This document shows positions 21,341-30,954 of a DNA stretch of 64,000 nucleotides, in pieces. A program made the position numbers and the translations under genes. This DNA comes from Azolla caroliniana. Lineage: Eukaryota; Polypodiophyta. How positions within the stretch are numbered: the first letter of the stretch is position 1; every line of letters starts with the position of its first letter. The stretch spans positions 12,834,001 through 12,898,000 of the forward strand of contig JBHGNT010000015.1 in assembly GCA_043228905.1 (NCBI GenBank). Reading direction: 5' to 3'. A model generated the notes under the pieces. It made no database searches and was not told the origin of the DNA. It worked only from the letters and a program-made list of their open reading frames with translations.

Positions 21341-22078
21341 ACGTCTGCACCCATCCTCGTCCAAGGTTTCATCTTTCTCCGCTTCAAAGCACCCTTTTAT
21401 GGGGATGTCATCGAGGAATGGCATGGTGATGTCGAGGATGCAATCTCTCAATACCTTGTTCATTGCATTTACCATGTGGGCTATAGAGTTAGTGCCTCCT
21501 TGTGGCAAGGTACACATTCGCACTAGGCCGATAGGGGTCCGCATCGTCGTGATGTCCCTACTCTCCATAGCTAGTTGGAATTGATCATACCCCAAGTATA
21601 GATCACCGATCGAATAAATAGCCCTTCCAGCGAAGGCCTCGGCGAATTCGTCAACGCCCAACCCGACCCCTGCATTTCGAATTGTCACTTGATTAACAGG
21701 TTGTAGGTCTTGGATGAAGCGTAAGGTGTCGTTCTTCTTTGGCACAATGAACCACCGATTCGAGTATGGGGCGCTTGATGGCTCGAGGATACCCATCTCG
21801 ATCTTTTCCTTGAGTAGCTCAATCAACTTCAGGATGTGAGCTCTCGAAACCAGAATTGGTTTGATGTTCCACAGTACATGCGGCACCGTAAAGATCACCA
21901 TTGGCTCCACGATCTTAGGGTTTACGCACCCTATCTCAACCGACGAGAAGGGGAAAGCCCTTCCATGGCTTTCGATCATCCTTCTAAATCTTTCCTCCTC
22001 CCTAGGCAATAGGAAGCCACTCCCACCAATCCGAAGCTTCTGTCGCATCTCGTCGGTGAACCGGTGCCCTCTACCCAA
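21341..22078 (-). pseudogene. element C reverse transcriptase, N-terminal half
   Basis: An open minus-strand frame (from 22078) with FIVPKKNDTLRFIQDLQPVN, YSIGDLYLGYDQFQLAMES and RMCTLPQGGTN. The catalytic motif reads FLDDIPIKG, intact at the two Asp residues. The frame continues artificially into the LTR of element D to 21257. The other half of RT resumes at 14818. Before the D insertion this part of C pol was uninterrupted. Confidence 0.85.
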
Positions 22079-22690
22079 TGTGGCCTCCGACCTGTACCGG
22101 TGTCTCCGTTGTTGCTCTCGCCCAATATGGCCTCATGTAGTGACTGTCCACATAGTCTTCGACTTCCTTAGGAACCTCCGTTGACAATGCATTTACAATC
22201 GCGGGCTTTGCCACTTCTTGCTCCGTCGAGAGCCGCTCCCTCCTCATTAGGTCGATGATGACCTCGTGGAATTCTTTCTTGGCAATTCCGAGGACCTCTC
22301 GCAAAGTAAACTCTACGCGACTATCGAGGATCCTTTCCTCCACTATCTTCTTCAAGTCCGTTGCTTGTTCGATCTCCGAGCAAAGCTTGAATTTGGGGGG
22401 GTTCCCCTTCTCTTTCCATCTTTCGTCGCATGCTTGAGACTGGTTCAGTTCTTCCCTTCTTCATGCACCTCGAGTGTCGTATTTCCTTGATGGACTGGCT
22501 CCCTCATCTTTCCTACCTTCTTCTCTTCTACCATTACTTCGTAGTTTTGGCAAGCGGCTTCCACTAAGCCTGTCTTTTCTTCCATCGGATCCTTCCACCC
22601 AGTTGCTTCTTGGACCCTTCTTTCCGCTTCGTCCGCTTCTTCTCTTTTGAACTTTCCCTGAGAGAGGCGTCCAAGGATTGACGGCCAAAA
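22071..22690 (-). pseudogene. element C gag-pol boundary, protease motif deleted
   Basis: 22688-22461 is a basic, Ser/Arg/Lys-rich stretch. 22355-22071 carries LREVLGIAKKEFHEVIIDL and HYMRPYWARATTETPVQV, equivalent to D residues just before its protease. It then passes directly to RGHRFTDEM, which lies downstream of protease. About 90 residues containing the aspartic protease motif, present in D, are absent, so C lost its protease by an internal deletion. Confidence 0.75.
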
Positions 22691-23840
22691 GTCAAACTAT
22701 TTCTCCTCTTGCCTCCTCACCTTTGTCCCCACTCAGATCCCGGCCGACGCCGAGTAGTGGACGGCTTCAACATGTCGTGCTTCGGCCTCCTCCATTAGCC
22801 TTCTCATGCCCCCCGGCCTTGATTCAATCCCAAGGGGCACCTTTTCTCCGTCGAATAGACCCTATTGTTCCAAAGATAGACAATATCCCTTCTTAGGGCC
22901 TCTTGAAAGTCTCCACACTCCCTTCGTAGGTGGTCGGGATTGTCGCACCACATACATATTTGCGCGAACGGGGGACGTTGATCTTGAGGGCCGCCACTCT
23001 CTCTCCTAGCTTGCGTTATTTGGAGATCTCACACCATCTTTGTGAGCTCGTCTGTTGCCGACCCTCCCAACAGTGCTTCAACCACGTTTCTCTCGGGGAC
23101 GAACCTTGCATTTGCTTGCTCTCTTTCTTGAGGTGCTCTACCACCCCTGGGTTCGTGTGTCTCACCAATGGAACCTGTGGATGTTTGGCCGCTCAATGGA
23201 GACTCGTCGTTCCATTCTCTTCTCTTATCGAAGCGACTACAAACCCATTTTATCATAGCCCAATCCGTCGTGAGCCCATCATCAGTTTCGAGGAGGAGCC
23301 CCACCTTCTCTCGGTCTCGTGCAGCAACAGCTTTTATGAATAGTAGGACCTTGCTTGTGTCAAGCACCATCCTATCGAGAGTCGCGTGTCGCGCGAAGCG
23401 CTTCTCAAATTCTTGTAGAAGTGCCATAGTATTTCTCCCCTTGCCGGGAAGCTCAACCCACTCCATTAGATCCCTTTTCGAAATTCTGAGTGAGTCATCA
23501 AGGCCGTACTTCTCGAGGAGTCTTTCTTCGAACTCCACCCAATTGCAACAGTCCGCTTGGATCTCGAGTACCTCTGCATGGATACTCAGTGTTACCACTC
23601 TAGCGAATTCGGTTAGCCGCTTATCTTCGGGGATGTTTCGCATAAGCATTTCGGCCTTATAGGCATCCAAGTAGCTCGTGGTGTCTCTTCCATTGAACCA
23701 ACTCGTTGTGCTGACCACCATCTCTATTGCCTGGTCTAGGCCGGTGATGCCTTCTCAGGCATTTACCTAGTGTTCTAGCGCCACCGCCATCGCTTCAGCG
23801 AGTTCTCCTCCTCGCATCTTGGTTCTCCCTTACCGCCCTT
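22691..23840 (-). pseudogene. element C gag
   Basis: Minus-strand gag. 23721-23029 is one open frame with FNGRDTTSYLDAYKAEMLMR, LMEWVELPGKGRNTM, LLFIKAVAARDREKVG and TDWAMIKWVCSRFDKR. After a frame change a zinc knuckle CMWCDNPDHLRREC (about 22958-22917, complement) follows, with GRGGMRRLMEE and SAGIRVG. The extreme N-terminus, beginning at the ATG inside the primer-binding-site-like motif, is interrupted by a stop after four codons and by others near 23770. Confidence 0.78.
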
Positions 23841-23857
23841 TCATGTCGGGTTCACCA
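23841..23857 (-). other. primer-binding-site-like motif of element C
   Basis: The minus strand reads TGGTGAACCCGACATGA, identical to 9533-9549 in element B, 5 nt from the LTR end. An ATG is embedded at its end. Confidence 0.6.
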
Positions 23858-24161
23858 ATTTATGTCACGAAGTTTTGCACATGTGTGTTACTTGGGCGGG
23901 ACCACAGGGGGTTTTGGACTAGGGAGTACTGAAGGGACAAAGAGACCCGAGGTTTGCTTTACGACAATGCTACTTCCCGACCCCTTCTCGAGCAAGGGCT
24001 CGTTGCCCCTTTTTGTGAGGCCGATGGCTTTCGTTGATCACGACTCCTCGAGTTTTCGAGATCACCACATGAGCCAAGTGATCAAACGGGTACAAGCAAA
24101 GATGAGCACGCAAGATGAACGCACAAGGGGACGATAACACAAACATGAATGTCTGTACGTC

Positions 24162-24857
24162 TTTATGAGGAGGAGAGGTGCATGGGCATGCCCGAATGCT
24201 CCCTTGTCACAAGACGTCGAACGTACAAGGAAGAAACAAAACACACGCACAAATACTCGTACGCCTTTATGAAGAGGAGAGGTGCATGGGCATGCCCGAA
24301 TGCTCCCTTGTCACAAGACGTCGAACATACAAGGAAGAAACAAAACACACGCACAAATACTCGTACTCCTTTATGAAGAGGAGAGGTGCATGGGCATTGC
24401 CCGAATGCTCCCTTGTCACAAGACGTCGAACGTACAAGGAAGACACAAAACACACGCACAAATACTCGTACGCCTTTATGAGGAGGAGAGGTGCATGGGC
24501 AAGCCCGAACGCTCCCTCGTCACAAGACGACCGAACGTACAAGGAAGACACAAACACGCGCACAAATGCACGTACGTCTTTATGAGGAGGAGAGGTGCAT
24601 GGGCATGCCCAAAACGCTCCCTCGTCACAAGATGACCGAACGTACAAGGAAGACACAAACACATGCACAAACGCTCATACGCCTTTATGAGGAGGAGAGG
24701 TGCATGGGCACGCCCGAAACACTCCCTTGTCACAAGACAGCCGAACATACAAGGAAGACACAAGCATGCACACAAATGCTCGTACGCCTTTATGAGGAGA
24801 GGGGCATGGGCATGCCCGAAACACTCCCTCATCACAATACAACCGAATGTACAAGTG
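24162..24857. repeat. 105-bp tandem array inside LTR C
   Basis: Six full units and a partial seventh, starting TTTATGARGAGGAGAGGTG at 24162, 24266, 24370, 24475, 24579, 24684 and 24789 (spacing 104-105 bp). Because 105 is a multiple of three and units lack stops in most frames, long open frames appear on both strands; these are repeat artefacts. Adjacent units are highly similar, with gradual divergence towards the high-coordinate side. Confidence 0.95.
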
Positions 24858-25434
24858 GACGAGAACAAAGAAAGAAAGAAAGAAAGAAAAATACTAATGA
24901 TATTGGTTAAAGAAATAAATATGTGTTCGATTCCAACGCAAGAGGGCCCTTTATAAAATAGGGTTTGATTACAATGTGGCAACTTCTAGTTAACCACAAG
25001 CTCAACAAAACATAAATACTAAATGCCCTTAGAGACAAGAGCAAATCCGAACACGACAAAGACGAACACACGAGCACCACAAAAATGTTGATCCCAACGA
25101 ACCACGACCACTCGAATGGCGAGCACACGGGCTTGCAACGACGAACGGGGCGAAGCAACGTTGAACCCACGAAGCTCAAGCTCACGAGCACTTCGAGTGC
25201 CAACGCGAAGAAGACGAGCACGTGGCGATGAGGGGATGAAGGGGTATGAGATGAAGGGAAGTGGTGAAGATGAAGATGAAGAGCTCCGAAGGAAAAATGG
25301 CGATAGTCTCCTCCTCCCAAAATGTCCTCCCAAATGAGCCCCCCTCGACCTCCTTTTATAGGAAAAAAAGAAGGGGGGTCGCCAATTTTGCGTTCAATGA
25401 AAAAGGAATAAAAATCCTTAAATGACACTACGTT

Positions 25435-25498
25435 GTAAGACCAAATTTGAACCAAGCACCTCTAACAAAAAGCTAATGCAACTATCCACTAACCCATT
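25435..25498 (-). other. tRNA-like module in U3 of LTR C (5' copy)
   Basis: The minus strand has box A-like GGGTTAGTGGATAGT and box B-like GGTTCAAATTTGG about 34 nt apart, roughly 80 bp upstream of the LTR TATA box. It is in the same orientation as the element. Confidence 0.5.
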
Positions 25499-25744
25499 AA
25501 CACTCTCTTACATAATATATTATTCTACATCTACAAATTCATAGCCTGTCTCCCCTCTACTTTTTATCTCTCCTCTCTCTTACTTTTTACACGAGCTTCT
25601 ATACCCCCTTTCCACCCTTTCTTTTCCCTTTTCTTTTGCATGTGCAGAATTAATTGCCTTTGTGTGCACACACATTGCACATACACATTTTGACCCCCCC
25701 CTTTTGCTGATTTTTCCCATTCTCGAGCTCACCACATCACGACA

Positions 25745-26960
25745 ACGGCGATCAAGGCTCAAATCTGTCCCGATCCCTTTGCTCGAGGTGGTCGAGTGGA
25801 TTGGTACCCTTCTTTCTCTCTCTTTTTCTTTTCTTTAATATCTATCATTTATTTTATTATGTCTTGCTTACATTAAAGATAATCTCTAACATTATATCCA
25901 TTACACTCAAAATAAGAGTAATGGTGAATAATCAATTGTCATGAGTATGTATTGTAATTGGTACATCCTAGTTTGACTTGGTACCGAGCTTAGTGCACAA
26001 CTAATGAAATTAAGCACCAAATTAAGTATGTGGAGTACAATGATATTAATGTGTGTATAATGGAGGGGTTAATATGTTTATCATTATTGAGGAGATGATA
26101 CAAGGGCTTCTTTTCGTTAGGTACACATGACATTAGGTGTGTTAGAATATGCATTTCAAAGTTGTGTTTACGTAAGCACGAGAATATGGGTGAAGCCCCA
26201 TAAAAAACAGAATGGTTGCCTTTCTATATCGGGCCAAGGAAAGTAAAAAAGTTGGTATAAATATATCATTTTATAGATGCCAACACAAGCATATAAGTAC
26301 CAATAAAGATATATAAAGACATCATTTATAGATACTAACACACGCACATTTACATATGCTCCTACATATCTAGATTATTGCATACGTTATAGATGCCAAC
26401 TTTGGCCCATATTCATATATATATATCTTACGAGTGTGTGTTATATATTTTGGTTGACCACAATGTAATATGAAATATAATTTATAAATACATGTTTGTT
26501 GGGAACCACTTAAACTATTTTTCCTCGTGTTAAAACATTTGGACTATTGGAGTTAGAGCCTTGAGAGCAATGACAATGCTTGATGTTTTTCTACAATTCA
26601 TTCTTCGTGAAGTATCATAGGCATATCATGGATTTGGAAAGTCTTACATAATTGCTATCTATACTTTACAAAAGTCCTCCTTTGGTGGGACTTAAAACTA
26701 TAATAAAAATTTGAGTCACATTCCCCGTGAATTCTTCACTCTTTCAATGCATCGATTCATTTCGAAGAACTTGGCCTTGTATAAAAAAAATCAATTGACT
26801 TTCATTAGTTCTCTATTATATAATTCTAATTGTCTTTTCAAGCCTCAAATGTCAAATTCTTGTAGAAAATGCCTTCAAACTGCTCAAAATCTCTTGTCTT
26901 GGAAAACTATTGCACGGATAGGAAATTTGGGCGACAATAGCTCTAACAAAAGGTCATGCT
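25745..26960. other. AT-rich intergenic sequence, nothing recognised
   Basis: No element ends, coding motifs or RNA genes seen. It contains pyrimidine tracts near 25810-25840 and short ATATAT runs near 26416. Confidence 0.4.
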
Positions 26961-27560
26961 TGTGAAGACTCTCACAATAATGATAAATCATGCATTGAAC
27001 ACAATAATGTGCCACTTGAAAGAGTAGAACGCTTCAAAGTCCTTGCAGTTGATGTCACTCCAATCACGTATGGAACAAGTGTGCGTGCTACGGAAGTCAG
27101 AGCGATGACTTGTTGTGCATGTGATAACACATGCAAAGGAGAAATCAAACGTTGGGTTCTCAAGAAACACTTTTTGGCATGTTTGTGATGTCGATGCCTC
27201 TATGGCCTGCAATATGTGCGGGATGTTGGCATCTCAAAGTCGACTTGAAAAGAGTTTTAAAACACTTGAAAGCCTTGTCTCATGAACTTACTTCGAGTCA
27301 AGTGATGATGTTATAGATGCTCCTACGCCTTGTGACTAGACCCTTTTCTATTGATAACATGAGAAGCAAGTAAAAAGTTTAAAAGGCTCTTAAAAACAAA
27401 TTGTTGAGTTTAAAACAAATACAAGATATGGAAAACTAGTTTGGAAGATGGAGCTCAATAGATTACTCAATGAATGAAGTAAATGTGCACAATTAATGAA
27501 TCATGACTTGGTAGAGGTGAGGAGCTCTTGCACTCTCGATGATGCCATTGTATATGTTAA
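26961..27560 (+). pseudogene. unidentified cysteine-rich coding-like relic
   Basis: A plus-strand stretch that reads as protein over about 75 codons without a stop near 26965-27190, including VERFKVLAVDVTPITYG and a cluster MTCCACDNTC. Another frame shortly after gives MACNMCGMLASQSRLEKSF, and a third later gives LMNHDLVEVRSSCTLDDAIV. Frame changes and stops separate these. The repeated Cys pairs and the Lys/Leu-rich helical stretch suggest a decayed gag or zinc-binding protein, but I do not recognise the family. Confidence 0.25.
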
Positions 27561-28450
27561 CTCCTAAAGTACAAAACTAACTTCTCCAAACATGTTGATC
27601 ACACTCATACATGCTAGAACCAAACCCTTTCTCTATCACGAGCACGATTGCTTACGTAAGCCTCAACGTACATTCTCTTTGTTGCGAGCTAAGGTGTAGG
27701 AGCACTGTGGGGGAGACTCAGCGCTTTCTTTCGGCATCGAATTGGCGCGCGGTGTATCAATTCAGTGTGGAGCGGGTGACTTTCGACTGGAGTAAGATTG
27801 GATTCAATTTGTGCATTGATTTAAGTGTGGGATGGCTAGACAGTCTTCGCATGTGTGTGTGTGTGTATCAATGTAGTGTGGAATCTGGATGGGTGTCTCT
27901 CGACTGGGGGTAAGTATCACATAGTGCTCGTACGGTTTCTTCGCAGTTCAAGCGCATTCAAAATTGTAATCCCCATACATGTTTCTTTGTTAAACGTTGT
28001 TGGCCGACATAAAAAGAGGCCAATTGTTTCCTGGTGTGGGTAGAGAGAGATTGCGAGATGGGCAAATTGGCGCCCTTTCTGGCGTCGCCGTTCCCTTCAC
28101 CATTCGCATCACCGGCCTCTAGCGAGGTCTACCAATCGGCCTCCTCTCAATCCGGGAAGAATTGGTCAAGATATTGGGGGGGGGGGGGAGGGGTCAGTCA
28201 AGGGCCGAGTGTCCATGTCTATGTTTACTTTTTCTTTTGTGGGAAATGAAATGGTCAAGGGGGTCAAGCGTCACTTCACGCACTCATTTGACGGAGCTCC
28301 GTCAGTCAGACGTCCATCCCCTGCTCCCGTCAGTCAGCTTGGACGGCGACTGCCTCCTTTCTCCCTCATTCATAGCACTTTCTCTCGATTCTCTGGATCC
28401 TGCAAATTCCCATCATGAATCCCTATTGAATCGATGCTCAAGCTCTCGCA
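27561..28450. other. upstream region of EXO70
   Basis: Non-coding as far as can be seen. It holds a (GT)n run at about 27852-27868 and a G-run of about a dozen bases near 28178-28191. A short open frame beginning MGKLAPFLASPFPSPFAS lies at 28058 and has no recognisable family. It could be an upstream ORF or promoter sequence. Confidence 0.35.
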
Positions 28451-28459
28451 CCCTCCCTG

Positions 28460-28650
28460 TTAGGGTTTCCATCGCACAGCTCTTACCCTCCTCCCTTCAG
28501 GGTCTTTGTCAGGCTGTTGGATTCTCACAAGATCCTCTGTTTTGTTAGGGTTTACACAGACCCGCACTCAGAGAGAGACAGAGAAACCACAGACTGCCTT
28601 GCTCTGCTAGGGTTAGGGCGTTTTTTTTATTCTCACAAGACCCTCTTTTA
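28460..28650 (+). promoter_or_regulatory. telo-box motifs and repeated block in EXO70 leader
   Basis: TTAGGGTTT at 28460-28468 and 28545-28553, and CTAGGGTTAGGG at 28607-28618. These match plant telo-box elements (AAACCCTAA in reverse) common near transcription starts of genes active in dividing cells. A block ATTCTCACAAGAYCCTCT is present twice (28521 and 28630). The regulatory role is inference from known plant promoters. Confidence 0.45.
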
Positions 28651-28791
28651 GGGTATCATTTGAGGTTTCTTGTAGACAGAAAAGCGCCAACATCGTTCGT
28701 TGCCAAAAGGTCTTCTTGTTGCCACAACTTCTGCCCGCCCATTCGAGTCTGTGGACTTTGGTGGCGTTTTTCTTATGCTTGATTTTTCCTA

Positions 28792-30954
28792 ATGGCGGAT
28801 CCGAAGGGAGAAGATCGAGTGGCAGCCACCGCTAACCATATTCTGCGAACCCTTAGCTCCTCTCAGGCCGACGATATGATGAGGATCCTCTCCACCTTTG
28901 ACGATAGATTCTCTAGATTCAGCATGAGTTCCATTCCTTCATCCACGGATTCTCAGGACCAAAACCTTCAGTGCCCTGACGAAGGAAAAGGAAAAGATTC
29001 CAAGATTATTGAGAAGACTCCATTGCCCTCCGCCCTGAAATCGGCTGAAGAGATAATCATGAAGTGGGATTTGAACTCCGATCAATCTCCTTCTTCACAA
29101 CAACCAACAACATTTCTATGGTCCGAGAATCGAGAAGAAGCTCGCCGATACCTTGATGCAGTGGATAAATTACATACTTTCATTGAATCTATGGCAAATT
29201 CAGAATCACTTTCCTCTTCTTCGACATTGCCATCAGAGGTTGCCACAGCTTATAATGCTTTACAACTTGCAATGTTAAGGCTAGAAGCAGAATTTTGTCA
29301 TATTCTTAGGCAGAATCGTGAGCCTGCAGATCCTGAAAGTTTGTTTGACCTTGTCTCTGGACGATCTTCGTTTGATGCTGCCTTTAGCTTCAGCTTCTCG
29401 AGCAACAATAGCAGCCGAAGGATAGAGGAAGAGCAAGAGACCGATGCTAAATATAATGCTAAGTATAATGTTGATGGTCATGATGATGACGATTATGATG
29501 ATAATGATGATGATAATGAAGGTAAAAAAGGAAGGGAGAGAGAATTTGATGATGAAGGAGAAGAAGAAGAAGAAACGGCCAAATCAAGGGGCCTTGCCGA
29601 CATGACTCTCGACCTCTTGCCTTCGGCTGCAGTATCTGATCTCTTCGAAATCGCATCGAGAATGTTGCAATCAGGTTATGAATCTGAATGTGTCCATGCT
29701 TATATTGGTATCAGAAAGTGTGTTCTCGAAGATAGCCTTGGCCATGAGAAGTTCTCCTTTGAAGAGGTGCAAAAGATGCCATGGGAACATCTAGAGAATG
29801 AGATTAACAAGTGGGTCCGCACCATGAAAGTAGCCATCCGTTGCCTCTTCCCCTCCGAGAAGCAACTTGCTGAACGTATCTTTGCTTTCCGAGTGTCTGT
29901 TTCAGATCAATGCTTCACGGATGTGGCAAAGCCAATCCTTATCCAACTCTTCAACTTTGGAGAAGCCATTGCCATCAGCCGACGATCATCAGAAAAGCTC
30001 TTCAAAATACTCAATATGTATGAATGCCTTAATGAATCGATCTCCCCGATCGAGACCATGTTTGTGGGGGAGCCCTCAGAGACTCTAAGGCACGATGCTT
30101 TGGCCATTTTGAATAGGCTCGGGGATGCAGCATGGGGTACTTTTGTAGAGTTTGAGAATGCAATTCAACATGAGACCTCAAAGAATGCTATGCCATTTGG
30201 TAACATCCACCCTCTCACTCGCTATGTGATGAATTACCTGGCATTGCTTTCCGAATACTCTGATACTATGAACCAATTGCTCCCAGATAGGGTTGGAAAT
30301 TCAAGCAGCAATCAAGATGATCCTGATCGAGGTCCACTGTCAGATATAATGTTGAGCTTGGTGGAGAATTTAGACCGAAACCTCGACGCTAAGTCAAAGC
30401 TCTATAAGGACCCTGCTCTTGCTAGTTTGTTCTTGATGAACAACGTCCATTACATAAGCCAGAAGGTAAAAAGCTCAGAACTCGTCCGGAAGTTTCTTGG
30501 CGATGAGTGGATAAGGAGGAACAATGGGAAGTTGAGGCAATATCACAACAACTATAGGAGGACGGCATGGACTAAGGTATTGAGCTATTTGAAAGATGAA
30601 GGGATCAACATTAGTGGGGGCACGGCTAATGGTGCTACAAGGAATGTGATCAAGGAGAAATTCAAAAGCTTCAATGCGGCATTTGAGGAGAATATAAGGA
30701 CTCAGTCCAATTGGGCTGTTCCGGACCCGCAGCTTTGTACCGAGCTTCGGATATCGGTAACCGAAATGCTTCTTCCAGCTTATCGATCTTTTCTTGGGCG
30801 GTTTCAAATCCACTTGGATGCGGTTAGACATCCAGAAAGGTACGTGAAATATAGTCCGGAAGATGTCGAGACTTACTTGAATGAATTGTTCGAAGGAACT
30901 TCAGGATCTTTGAACAGAAGGAAATCATTCCCTGTTGCTGGTAACACTATGTAG
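28792..30954 (+). CDS. EXO70: exocyst complex subunit EXO70 (plant EXO70 family, D/E-like)
   Basis: A 720-residue intact ORF encoding an EXO70 subunit of the exocyst, the octameric complex that tethers secretory vesicles to the plasma membrane. EXO70 contacts membrane phosphoinositides. The N-terminal helical region starts ANHILRTLSSSQADDMM. RRYLDAVDKLHTFIESM and LQLAMLRLEAEFCHILRQNR are family landmarks. A low-complexity acidic insert (about residues 215-265, with DDDDYDDNDDDNEGK) separates it from the EXO70 domain (about 277-707). That domain contains IQLFNFGEAIAI, HPLTRYVMNYLALLSEYSD, KSKLYKDPALASLFLMNN and LLPAYRSFLGRF. It has no intron, as in most plant EXO70 clades except EXO70A. The start is the first in-frame ATG, in context ATTTTTCCTAATGGCG. 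The clade (D- or E-like) is judged from memory of motifs only. Codon use is ordinary and unlike the decayed elements around it. Confidence 0.95.
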   Translation: MADPKGEDRVAATANHILRTLSSSQADDMMRILSTFDDRFSRFSMSSIPSSTDSQDQNLQCPDEGKGKDSKIIEKTPLPSALKSAEEIIMKWDLNSDQSPSSQQPTTFLWSENREEARRYLDAVDKLHTFIESMANSESLSSSSTLPSEVATAYNALQLAMLRLEAEFCHILRQNREPADPESLFDLVSGRSSFDAAFSFSFSSNNSSRRIEEEQETDAKYNAKYNVDGHDDDDYDDNDDDNEGKKGREREFDDEGEEEEETAKSRGLADMTLDLLPSAAVSDLFEIASRMLQSGYESECVHAYIGIRKCVLEDSLGHEKFSFEEVQKMPWEHLENEINKWVRTMKVAIRCLFPSEKQLAERIFAFRVSVSDQCFTDVAKPILIQLFNFGEAIAISRRSSEKLFKILNMYECLNESISPIETMFVGEPSETLRHDALAILNRLGDAAWGTFVEFENAIQHETSKNAMPFGNIHPLTRYVMNYLALLSEYSDTMNQLLPDRVGNSSSNQDDPDRGPLSDIMLSLVENLDRNLDAKSKLYKDPALASLFLMNNVHYISQKVKSSELVRKFLGDEWIRRNNGKLRQYHNNYRRTAWTKVLSYLKDEGINISGGTANGATRNVIKEKFKSFNAAFEENIRTQSNWAVPDPQLCTELRISVTEMLLPAYRSFLGRFQIHLDAVRHPERYVKYSPEDVETYLNELFEGTSGSLNRRKSFPVAGNTM

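Larger units (their letters stand above)
23863..25744 (-). repeat. 5' LTR of element C
   Basis: A 1882-bp minus-strand LTR, from TGTCGTGATGTGG at 25744 to TTCGTGACA at 23863. From U3 to U5 it holds a tRNA-like module (25435-25498), a TATA box TATAAAAGGA (complement of 25351-25360), a 105-bp tandem array (24162-24857) and a GC-richer U5. Its 3' partner at 11820-12512 preserves only the U3/R side. The five bases outside it are ACGGC; the far end of the other LTR is lost, so no target duplication can be shown. Confidence 0.82.

Noticed and set aside
24162-24857. CRISPR-like regular repeats
   Set aside because: Units are contiguous, 105 bp long and without unique spacers. The host is a plant.
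24149-24982. Long open frames on both strands that look like repeated Cys-rich proteins
   Set aside because: They are produced by the 105-bp tandem array (a multiple of three without stops) within an LTR, with no independent start, domain or codon signature.
28034-28249. Small gene beginning MGKLAPFLAS upstream of EXO70
   Set aside because: No family recognised, it ends at a G-run, and Pro/Ser-rich composition is typical of chance frames. Kept only as a possible upstream ORF.
28607-28618. Telomeric repeat
   Set aside because: Only isolated TTAGGG-type words, not an array. Better explained as plant telo-box promoter motifs.
29459-29656. Minus-strand frame rich in His inside EXO70
   Set aside because: Antisense shadow of the GAT-repeat acidic tract of EXO70.
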